Assembly: GCA_943360385.1 (NCBI GenBank)
Contig: CALRIM020000122.1
Coordinates: forward strand, 1 to 9,451
Origin: CAJBVG01 sp943360385
Lineage (GTDB): Bacteria; Bacteroidota; Bacteroidia; Sphingobacteriales; Sphingobacteriaceae
Direction of reading: 5' to 3'
Length of the DNA: 9,451 nt
Shown piece after piece: positions 1 to 6,119 of this stretch. Each line of letters starts with the position of its first letter. Position 1 is the stretch's first letter. The notes beneath the pieces were generated by a model that did not search any database, was not told the DNA's origin, and saw only the letters and a program-made list of their open reading frames with translations. The position numbers were made by a program, and so were the translations under genes.

Positions 1-1144
1 ACTAAGATTGGGCGGTAAAACGAACATAACGTTTAGTGATACTTGGATATGGAGAGGGTACTTGGCTTATGGTTTTAAAGACGAACGGTTTAAATACAAC
101 TTACAAGTAGAGAAAATATTGTCGAGAGATTTATGGACAAAAGTAGGTGTACAACGAAGAGAAGATGTGGATCAAGTAGGTGTAACTTTTAATTATGATG
201 AAAGTCCAGCCTTTAGTAATGAACAAAGTTCATTATATGCTACCACTTCACAAATTACACGTTTTGCATTATTCAATCGTAAAACCGAAAATAGAATATG
301 GTTAGAGCGAGAGTTGAAAAAGGGAATTACAACGCGTGTAACACTTCAAAACATAGGATATAAGCATTACTTTGCATCTACTTTAGATTCTGCAAACAAT
401 GCTGGTATTTTACAAAAAGATTATGTTACTTCTGAGGCAGTATTGGAAGCACGCTTTGCATGGAAAGAGTTGCAGGTGTTGGATAATAACAGACGATATA
501 TTGTAAGTTCTCCAAGAATTCCAGTGGTAACATTGCAGTATGTTATTGGAGTAAAAAATGTATTTAACTCTGATTTAAATTACAGTCGATTTAATGTAAA
601 AGTAAATCATAGAATGCGACTAGGATTTTTAGGGTTTTCGAAATATACCTTTAATGCTGGTAAGGTATTTTCAGCTGCACCTTTTACATTGCTTCAGGTT
701 CATAGAGGAAATCAAACACCATTTTTCGCCTCGGCTACATTTAATTTAATGAACTATAATGAATTTATTAGCGATGAATATGTTTCGTTAGATTACATGC
801 ACAATTTTGAGGGCTTAATTTTTAATAGAATTCCATTAATTCGACGTTTAAAATTTAGAGAGGTAGTATCCTTTAGAGGGGTATATGGTACCTTAACCAC
901 AAAAAATCAGTCAACTGTAATCGCAAAATCTTATAGCACCTTAACCAATAAACCATATTTAGAGGCAGGATTCGGGGTAACCAATATTTTTAAGATTGTA
1001 AGGGTGGACTTTATTTACAGATTGAGTTATACAGATACAGCCTATAGAACACAATACGAGCAGTTGCAGCGAAATAATGGGGTAACAAACCCCTATAATA
1101 TTAACAGATTTGGAGTAAGATTTTCTGTTCAATTCGCCTTTTAA
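1..1144 (+). CDS. DUF5686 family outer-membrane beta-barrel protein, 3' part (5' truncated by window)
   Basis: The frame is open from the first bases, so this is the C-terminal part of a longer gene; about 380 residues are visible. Numbering from the TTG at position 8, the diagnostic region is residues 232-293: HRGNQT, then LMNYNEFISDEY, a conserved His (265), FNRIPL, and LKFREV near 281-286. This matches the C-terminal barrel of the DUF5686 family, whose full-length members carry an N-terminal carboxypeptidase-regulatory-like domain and are usually around 800 residues. The alternation of polar and hydrophobic residues and the final phenylalanine (FSVQFAF) fit an outer-membrane beta-barrel. 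Function is unknown; an outer-membrane role is inferred. The TTG at 8 should not be taken as the start, because the codons before it also belong to the barrel frame. The stop lies 27 bp before the mtaB ATG, and the mtaB promoter sits in that gap. Confidence 0.85.
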   Translation, partial: LRLGGKTNITFSDTWIWRGYLAYGFKDERFKYNLQVEKILSRDLWTKVGVQRREDVDQVGVTFNYDESPAFSNEQSSLYATTSQITRFALFNRKTENRIWLERELKKGITTRVTLQNIGYKHYFASTLDSANNAGILQKDYVTSEAVLEARFAWKELQVLDNNRRYIVSSPRIPVVTLQYVIGVKNVFNSDLNYSRFNVKVNHRMRLGFLGFSKYTFNAGKVFSAAPFTLLQVHRGNQTPFFASATFNLMNYNEFISDEYVSLDYMHNFEGLIFNRIPLIRRLKFREVVSFRGVYGTLTTKNQSTVIAKSYSTLTNKPYLEAGFGVTNIFKIVRVDFIYRLSYTDTAYRTQYEQLQRNNGVTNPYNINRFGVRFSVQFAF

Positions 1145-1163
1145 GCGCATTTTCGTACCTTTG
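1133..1163 (+). promoter_or_regulatory. Bacteroidota-type promoter of mtaB (TAnnTTTG)
   Basis: TACCTTTG at 1156-1163 matches the Bacteroidota -7 consensus TAnnTTTG exactly. Twenty bases upstream, TTC at 1133-1135 differs by one base from the -33 TTG; it lies inside the last codons of the preceding gene. Transcription would begin about 4-7 bases after the TTTG, at roughly 1167-1170, only 2-5 bases before the ATG at 1172. The -33 half is weak, so the call rests on the -7 box and its position. Confidence 0.6.
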
Positions 1164-1171
1164 TGTTTCTT

Positions 1172-2488
1172 ATGAAAAAAGTAGCATTTTATACCCTTGG
1201 ATGTAAATTAAACTACTCGGAGACCTCTTCGATTGGTAGATTATTTATTGATGCGGGCTATGAAAAGGTAGAATTCCATGAGCAAGCAGATATTTATGTA
1301 ATTAATACCTGCTCTGTTACCGACCATGCTGATAAAAAATGCCGTAAGGTGGTAAAAGAAGCACTTAAGCATTCGCCAGAAGCATATGTTGCTATTATCG
1401 GATGTTATGCACAATTAAAGCCACAAGAGATTTCCGAAATACCAGGTGTTGATATTGTGTTGGGAGCTTCGGAGAAATTCCAGTTAATGGATTACATTGG
1501 AAACCTAGAAAAAGCTTCAGGCAAGGCAAAGGTTTTTCAAAAAGAAATAGAGCAAGCGGATACTTTTGTTTCTAGTTTTTCTTTTGGAGACAGAACGCGT
1601 ACTTTTTTAAAGGTTCAGGATGGGTGTGATTATTCATGCTCGTTTTGTACGATTCCATTAGCAAGAGGAGCAAGTAGAAGTGATACTATTGAGAATGTAG
1701 TAGAGAACGCAAAACAAATTGCGTTAACAGGCACTAAAGAAATTGTACTTACAGGAGTAAACATTGGAGATTTTGGAGAAAAGGGAAAATACAATTTCTT
1801 CGATTTAGTAAAGGCATTGGATGAAGTAGAGGGAATAGATCGATTTCGAATTTCTTCTATCGAACCAAATTTGTTAAGCGATGAAATAATAGAATTTGTG
1901 TCTACCTCAAAAAGATTTGTACCACATTTCCATATTCCATTACAATCTGGTTCCAATAAAATATTAGCAGCCATGCGCCGCAGGTATAAGCGAGAATTAT
2001 ATACCGAGCGAGTAGCAAAAATAAAACAAGTAATGCCCGATGCATGTATTGGAGTGGATGTAATTGTTGGATTCCCAGGAGAAACACGTGAGGATTTTAT
2101 AGAGACATACAATTTTATTAACGAAATGGATATTTCTTATTTGCACGTATTTACGTATTCAGAAAGAGAAAATACATTAGCCATAAGCATGAAAGGTGCA
2201 GTACCGGGATCGGATAGGGCAGAGCGAAATAAAATGTTAACCATACTTTCTGAGAAAAAACGTAGACATTTTTACGAGCAACAGTTAGGTAAAGAAGCAG
2301 TCGTATTATTTGAAGCCGACAGTAAGGAAGGATATATGCACGGATTTACTCGTAATTATGTAAAAGTAAAAGCGAAGTATGATCCTTTATTAGTAAATGA
2401 TTTAAAAGAAATAAAGTTGGTGGATATAGCAGAGGATGGGGATGTAAATATTGAAGAAATTGCATTTGCAATTTCTTCAATAAATTAA
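1172..2488 (+). CDS. mtaB: tRNA (N6-threonylcarbamoyladenosine(37)-C2)-methylthiotransferase MtaB
   Basis: This radical-SAM methylthiotransferase converts t6A to ms2t6A at position 37 of tRNAs reading ANN codons, which supports decoding accuracy. Its 438 residues have the family layout. The N-terminal UPF0004 domain carries three cluster cysteines: C11 in TLGCKLN, C47 in INTCSVT and C78 in IIGCYAQ. The radical-SAM motif CxxxCxxC is C152, C156 and C159 within GCDYSCSFCTIPLARG. A TRAM-like RNA-binding region occupies about 375-438. TLGCKLN and the CxxxCxxC context separate MtaB from MiaB and RimO. I chose the ATG at 1172. The in-frame GTG at 1163 would add three residues, but its G is the last base of the promoter -7 box, so it would not be transcribed. 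There is no Shine-Dalgarno sequence. The stop codon lies inside a heptamer repeat run. Confidence 0.95.
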   Translation: MKKVAFYTLGCKLNYSETSSIGRLFIDAGYEKVEFHEQADIYVINTCSVTDHADKKCRKVVKEALKHSPEAYVAIIGCYAQLKPQEISEIPGVDIVLGASEKFQLMDYIGNLEKASGKAKVFQKEIEQADTFVSSFSFGDRTRTFLKVQDGCDYSCSFCTIPLARGASRSDTIENVVENAKQIALTGTKEIVLTGVNIGDFGEKGKYNFFDLVKALDEVEGIDRFRISSIEPNLLSDEIIEFVSTSKRFVPHFHIPLQSGSNKILAAMRRRYKRELYTERVAKIKQVMPDACIGVDVIVGFPGETREDFIETYNFINEMDISYLHVFTYSERENTLAISMKGAVPGSDRAERNKMLTILSEKKRRHFYEQQLGKEAVVLFEADSKEGYMHGFTRNYVKVKAKYDPLLVNDLKEIKLVDIAEDGDVNIEEIAFAISSIN

Positions 2489-2504
2489 CAATTAACGATT
2501 AGAA
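2484..2504 (+). repeat. Degenerate heptamer array A (ATTAACA type)
   Basis: Three consecutive 7-bp units are visible: ATTAACA, ATTAACG and ATTAGAA. The first contains the mtaB stop codon (2486-2488). An A-rich stretch follows to about 2517. The run is short and AT-rich, so alone it could be chance. It counts because the same gap holds a second, clearer 7-bp array. Confidence 0.5.
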
Positions 2505-2540
2505 ATTTTAAAAAAAAGAGAAATAGCACTTAGTGACTTT

Positions 2541-2575
2541 CTCAATACTCAATACTCAATACTTACAACTAGCAA
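2541..2575 (+). repeat. Heptamer array B (CTCAATA type) abutting the lgt start
   Basis: CTCAATA occurs three times exactly in tandem (2541-2561), followed by the decayed units CTTACAA (2562-2568) and CTAGCAA (2569-2575). One base later comes the lgt ATG at 2577. The array therefore occupies the whole place where a ribosome-binding site would be and would form the leader next to the start codon. No Shine-Dalgarno-like sequence is present. Confidence 0.85.
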
Positions 2576-2576
2576 T

Positions 2577-3740
2577 ATGTATCCAACCCTATCCGACCTA
2601 CTCAAAGACCTTTTCGGAATTAACCTTCCTCTGCCAATCCAAATGTTTGGGTTTATGGTGGCAATGGCTTTTATCATTGGGCATTACGTTATAGTGGCGG
2701 AACTAAAGAGGAAAAAAGAATTGGGCTTATTTATCCCAACCAAAAGAACGGTGGTAGAGGGTTTAGCTGCGACTAGAAATGAGTTAATTACGAATGGAGT
2801 TTTTGGCTTTTTATTAGGATATAAATTAGTGTACATCATTGCTAATTATTCAGCATTTACACAAAACCCACCAGGCTTTGTATTGTCCACTGATGGAAAT
2901 TTTTTAGCAGGAATAATTGGTGCAGCAGCCTTGGCGTATTATACTTATTACGAAAAGGATAAATCGAAATTAGAAAAACCAATTAATAGAGAATACGAAG
3001 TGTACCCGCACGATTTAATGGGTACAATCATTATAATTGCTGCCGTTGCAGGATTATTGGGAGCAAAAATATTTCACAATTTAGAAAATTGGGATTCGTT
3101 TGTAAAAGATCCAATCGATGCCTTACTATCTTTTTCTGGATTAACTTTTTACGGAGGACTAATAGTAGGATTAGGAGCGGTGTATTATTATGCACGTAAA
3201 AACAAAATACCGTTTATTCATTTAATAGATGCAGCAGCACCAGGATTGATGTTGGCGTATGGAATTGGAAGAGTTGGCTGTCAATTATCTGGCGATGGCG
3301 ATTGGGGGATTGTGAACACATTAGCAAAACCAAGCTACTTATCTTTTTTACCAGATTGGGCATGGGCATTTAAGTATCCACACAATGTATTAGGCGAAGG
3401 GGTGCAAATTGCAGGTTGTGTAGGCAAACATTGTGCAGAATTGCCTATGGCTGTTTTCCCAACACCCTTGTACGAATCGGTAATGGCACTTGTTATTTTT
3501 GCTTTTTTATGGAGCATTCGTAAAAAGATAAATATTACAGGAATGATGTTTTCGGTGTATTTATTTTTAAATGGAATGGAACGTTTTTTTATCGAAAAAA
3601 TTAGAGTGAATACACTTTATCATATCTTCGGAAAAGAATTTACACAAGCAGAATTAATATCATCGATATTAATGTTGTTAGGATTAATAGGAATGTATAT
3701 TTCTTATCAAAATTACCGTAAGCATGAAGGAAGCCGATAA
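2577..3740 (+). CDS. lgt: Prolipoprotein diacylglyceryl transferase
   Basis: Lgt moves diacylglycerol from phosphatidylglycerol to the lipobox cysteine of prolipoproteins, the first step of lipoprotein maturation in the inner membrane. The 387-residue protein has several hydrophobic helices (about 20-40, 70-91, 107-125, 146-166, 190-206, 303-314, 324-334, 360-377). Family landmarks are FYGGL at 191-195, the signature GRVGCQLSGDGDWG at 231-244 with the essential Arg232, FPTPLYES at 294-301, and NGMERFFIEKIR at 332-343. It is longer than the usual 260-300 residues, with an insert between the signature and FPTPLYES holding CVGKHC (C281, C286), a possible disulfide. Positions aligning with E. coli His103 and Asn146 are Tyr192 and Cys235 by my manual alignment. 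The 3' end overlaps the next gene by 17 bp. Confidence 0.93.
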   Translation: MYPTLSDLLKDLFGINLPLPIQMFGFMVAMAFIIGHYVIVAELKRKKELGLFIPTKRTVVEGLAATRNELITNGVFGFLLGYKLVYIIANYSAFTQNPPGFVLSTDGNFLAGIIGAAALAYYTYYEKDKSKLEKPINREYEVYPHDLMGTIIIIAAVAGLLGAKIFHNLENWDSFVKDPIDALLSFSGLTFYGGLIVGLGAVYYYARKNKIPFIHLIDAAAPGLMLAYGIGRVGCQLSGDGDWGIVNTLAKPSYLSFLPDWAWAFKYPHNVLGEGVQIAGCVGKHCAELPMAVFPTPLYESVMALVIFAFLWSIRKKINITGMMFSVYLFLNGMERFFIEKIRVNTLYHIFGKEFTQAELISSILMLLGLIGMYISYQNYRKHEGSR

Positions 3741-4230
3741 ACATCCGAGTAATGTAAAGCACCGTAAACACATTCGTCAGCGTTTACGAACGGCCTCTAA
3801 AAATGCAATGGAGCATAAGGGAGTACGCTATATTATTTCTGGCGGAACAGCAACGGTAGTCGACGTTGCTTCGTTTTTTATCATCTTTAATTATATTTTA
3901 CATAAAGAGAATCTTCACTTCGGACATGTACAAATTGGTGCACACATAGCATCGCTTTGTGTATCGTTTACGCTTGGACTAATCACCAATTTTTTAATCA
4001 CCAAATATTTTGTGTTCAACGAATCTAATATTAGAGGGAGAGAACAATTTCTTAGATACATAATGGTGGCAGTAGTTACTTTTTTTGGTAATTATTTTAT
4101 GATGAAATTATTGGTTGATGTATTTAACGTTTGGCCAACCTTAGCAAGGTTAATTGCCGTAGGAACGATAGCAGTGTTGAGTTACAGGCTACATAAGGTT
4201 TTCACTTTTAAAGTAAAATTACCAAACTAA
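3724..4230 (+). CDS. GtrA-like family membrane protein
   Basis: This 168-residue protein has a basic N-terminal tail of about 33 residues, then four predicted membrane helices near 36-58, 72-92, 108-131 and 138-156. Typical GtrA features are RYIISGGTATVVD at the first helix, NFLITKYFVFNES after the second, and YRLHKVFTFK at the end. GtrA-family proteins are implicated in moving polyprenyl-phosphate-linked sugars across the inner membrane, or in partnering glycosyltransferases for cell-wall or O-antigen modification. The substrate cannot be read from sequence. The ATG at 3724 overlaps the lgt end by 17 bp, as expected for translational coupling. A second ATG at 3808 (residue 29) lies just before the conserved domain and is the main alternative start. 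No glycosyltransferase partner is adjacent. Confidence 0.88.
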   Translation: MKEADKHPSNVKHRKHIRQRLRTASKNAMEHKGVRYIISGGTATVVDVASFFIIFNYILHKENLHFGHVQIGAHIASLCVSFTLGLITNFLITKYFVFNESNIRGREQFLRYIMVAVVTFFGNYFMMKLLVDVFNVWPTLARLIAVGTIAVLSYRLHKVFTFKVKLPN

Positions 4231-5022
4231 ATGGATTTAAAATCGATTGCGGTACAAGTTGAAGAACTATGTAGAACCACTGGAAAATACATAGCAGAGC
4301 AAGCTAAATTATTCGAATTGGGTAAAGTAGAATACAAAGGGAAAAACGATTTAGTTTCGTATGTTGATAAAACTGCAGAGCAACAATTAGTAAAAGGCCT
4401 GCAAGAAATTCTTCCACAAGCTGGATTTCTTACCGAAGAAAATACCATTCGCACCGATCAAAAAGAGTACACCTGGATCATCGACCCATTGGATGGAACT
4501 ACTAATTTTATTCACAGTTTACCCATTTATGCTATTAGCATTGGTTTGGAATATAACAACGAAATTGTAGTAGGAGTGGTGTACGAAATAAATAAGGACG
4601 AAATGTTTTCTGCATCTAAAAATGGAGGCTCTTATTTAAATGGAACCCCTATAAAATGTACAAACACCGAACATCTCTCAGATACTTTACTAGCCACAGG
4701 ATTCCCATATTATAACTTTGAATTGTTACCACAATACATGAACTTGTTTAGCAACCTCATGCAAGAAACGCATGGACTACGCCGCTTGGGCAGTGCAGCG
4801 GTAGATCTTGCTTACGTTGCCGCCGGGCGATTCGATGGGTATTTCGAATACAACCTCAACGCTTGGGATGTAGCAGGCGGAGCATTGCTTGTACAAGAAG
4901 CAGGAGGCGTTTGTATCGACTTTAATGGCGGAACTGACTATGTTCATGGCCGGTCGATTATTGTGGGGAATAGAGCGGTTGCAGAGGGGATATTGGAAGC
5001 GGCGAAAAGTGCTGGCTTTTAA
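4231..5022 (+). CDS. Inositol monophosphatase family protein (SuhB-like)
   Basis: This 263-residue enzyme belongs to the Mg-dependent, Li-sensitive phosphatase superfamily that hydrolyses inositol-1-phosphate or related phosphomonoesters in the cytoplasm. The metal and active-site motifs are all present: Glu69/Glu70 in GFLTEEN, the signature WIIDPLDGTTNF at 82-93 with Asp85 and Asp88, GLRRLGSAAVDLAYVAAGR at 182-200, and the third metal site NAWDVAGG at 210-217 with Asp213. Length and spacing are normal, so it should be active. Substrate is uncertain: inositol phosphate, another sugar phosphate, or a SuhB-like role are all possible. The ATG directly follows the stop of the GtrA-like gene (TAA then ATG), so it is probably translated from the same mRNA as lgt and gtrA. 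A heptamer array starts one base after its stop codon. Confidence 0.93.
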   Translation: MDLKSIAVQVEELCRTTGKYIAEQAKLFELGKVEYKGKNDLVSYVDKTAEQQLVKGLQEILPQAGFLTEENTIRTDQKEYTWIIDPLDGTTNFIHSLPIYAISIGLEYNNEIVVGVVYEINKDEMFSASKNGGSYLNGTPIKCTNTEHLSDTLLATGFPYYNFELLPQYMNLFSNLMQETHGLRRLGSAAVDLAYVAAGRFDGYFEYNLNAWDVAGGALLVQEAGGVCIDFNGGTDYVHGRSIIVGNRAVAEGILEAAKSAGF

Positions 5023-5023
5023 G

Positions 5024-5072
5024 GAGTAGATTGTAGCTTGTAGCTTGTAACTTGTAATTCGTAGTTCGTAAC
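5024..5072 (+). repeat. Heptamer array C (TTGTAGC type)
   Basis: Seven consecutive 7-bp units can be laid out: GAGTAGA, TTGTAGC twice, TTGTAAC, TTGTAAT, TCGTAGT and TCGTAAC. Unit positions 3-5 (GTA) are invariant, position 6 is A or G, and the other positions vary. The array starts one base after the phosphatase stop codon. It has no spacers and much shorter units than a CRISPR. Confidence 0.9.
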
Positions 5073-5084
5073 TCGGTATATTAC

Positions 5085-5126
5085 TTAATCATTAATTTTT
5101 AATCGTTAATTTTTAATCGTTATTAT
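5085..5126 (+). repeat. Heptamer array D (TTAATCG/TTAATTT type) before the 5133 gene
   Basis: Six 7-bp units are visible: TTAATCA, TTAATTT, TTAATCG, TTAATTT, TTAATCG and TTATTAT. Alternation of the TTT and TCG forms gives a 14-bp higher-order period. The array ends six bases before the ATG at 5133. It shares only its unit length with array C, twelve bases upstream. Confidence 0.85.
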
Positions 5127-5132
5127 TCGCTT

Positions 5133-5918
5133 ATGAAACTTCACCATTTGCTATTGTTAATGTTAATATCACAAAGCACTTATTCACAAAATAATTATTT
5201 TTTAAAAGATTTTTATTTAACCGATGAAACAAAAATAATCTGTTTAACAGAATATTCAGATAGTTTGCAACTTAATAAAAGGTTTACTTTTTATTGTAAA
5301 GATCAAAATGAAGTAGCTAAGATTTTCAATTCATTTAAAGTTGGAGAAAAAGTGAAAGAATTAAGAGATACAAATGCAGTTAATCTATACGTTTTAAAGG
5401 GAAAGGAAATTTTGCCATTTCAAATGGTAATAAATCCACAAAACTCGAACCTAAATACAAATGTATTTGGGCAATATGGATATTACTCGTTTGACACAAC
5501 CTATTTGATAAATGCAAATAGGAAATATCCGATTTCGTATAAAGCCAAGTTGCTAACTTTTGACACCAAAAAAGAGTTTAAGGGTTTTATTGCAGCTCAT
5601 AAAAACGATACCTCCCTATTGTGTTATCAAGACAATACCTCTCGATATCCAGGCATGGGAATGATTTATTTTTCAAATGATAAAACAACAACTACGACTA
5701 TAGAAGCCTATAAATTATTGGTAAAGACATTTAATAAACTAAATTCAGGTATGGAGGATATTTTATTAGGAGTTTTGCTTGAGGATGGGTATGTAATGAG
5801 TTTCAATTATCAAATTGAATGTAGTAAATCATTATATGATAAATTTGATAATCCAAATTTTACTAAAGGAGAATGGATACAGAACAAATATCAATTACTA
5901 ACGTATTGGAAAGAATAA
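5133..5918 (+). CDS. Exported protein of unknown function
   Basis: I do not recognise this 261-residue protein. It begins with a likely Sec signal peptide: MKLHH, a hydrophobic core at residues 6-12, and a probable cleavage after TYS (residues 16-18) before Gln19. There is no lipobox cysteine at the cleavage site, so a periplasmic or secreted soluble protein is more likely than a lipoprotein. The mature part has no further membrane segment, is rich in Asn, Lys, Tyr and Phe, and has only three cysteines (about 36, 54 and 164, scattered). There is no C-terminal T9SS domain. The ATG follows heptamer array D, with no Shine-Dalgarno sequence. It is separated from the genes on both sides by repeat-bearing gaps, so it is probably expressed alone. 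No homologous family can be named from sequence alone. Confidence 0.7.
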   Translation: MKLHHLLLLMLISQSTYSQNNYFLKDFYLTDETKIICLTEYSDSLQLNKRFTFYCKDQNEVAKIFNSFKVGEKVKELRDTNAVNLYVLKGKEILPFQMVINPQNSNLNTNVFGQYGYYSFDTTYLINANRKYPISYKAKLLTFDTKKEFKGFIAAHKNDTSLLCYQDNTSRYPGMGMIYFSNDKTTTTTIEAYKLLVKTFNKLNSGMEDILLGVLLEDGYVMSFNYQIECSKSLYDKFDNPNFTKGEWIQNKYQLLTYWKE

Positions 5919-6006
5919 AGTAATAATTTCTGTCATTGACTTTACAATAATTTTAATCAAAACTACAAGATTGTAGATAATAAAATTATATGACAATATT
6001 TAATTT

Positions 6007-6041
6007 AGTCCTTTGTCCTGAGTCCAATGTCCAAGGCCTAA
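6007..6041 (+). repeat. Heptamer array E (AGTCCAA type)
   Basis: Five tandem 7-bp units are visible: AGTCCTT, TGTCCTG, AGTCCAA, TGTCCAA and GGCCTAA. A further AGTCCAA at 6044-6050 is out of phase by two bases. The GTCC core is kept in the first four. The array lies in the 201-bp gap 5919-6119, whose first part is otherwise AT-rich, with only a short CTAC/GTAG inverted pair at 5963-5976. Confidence 0.85.
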
Positions 6042-6062
6042 ATAGTCCAAAGACATATTACT

Positions 6063-6095
6063 ATTGGCGCACTGGCACATTTACTAATTGGCACA
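6063..6095 (+). repeat. TTGGC-CA direct repeats upstream of the nuclease-like gene
   Basis: ATTGGCGCAC (6063-6072), CTGGCACA (6072-6079) and ATTGGCACA (6087-6095) are three copies of a TGGC(A/G)CA motif. They are more GC-rich than the surrounding gap. They end 24 bases before the ATG at 6120. TTGGC recurs just after the same gene at 7330-7334. They could be a module boundary, binding sites, or remnants of the neighbouring heptamer array. Confidence 0.45.
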
Positions 6096-6119
6096 GCCCC
6101 GAGCATATCCACACAAAGA

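Noticed and set aside
8..10. TTG at position 8 as the start of the DUF5686 gene
   Set aside because: The frame is open to the window edge, and family members are about twice the visible length, so the gene begins upstream.
1630..2112. A 160-codon open frame antisense to mtaB
   Set aside because: It lies fully inside the radical-SAM region of a strongly supported gene, has no recognisable domain, and reads as the reverse frame of mtaB codons.
5024..5126. CRISPR array
   Set aside because: The units are 7 bp, contiguous and degenerate, with no unique spacers and no cas genes nearby.
5963..5976. CTACAAGATTGTAG inverted pair as terminator of the exported-protein gene
   Set aside because: The stem is only four to six AT-rich pairs with a tiny loop and no following T-run, which is too weak to call.
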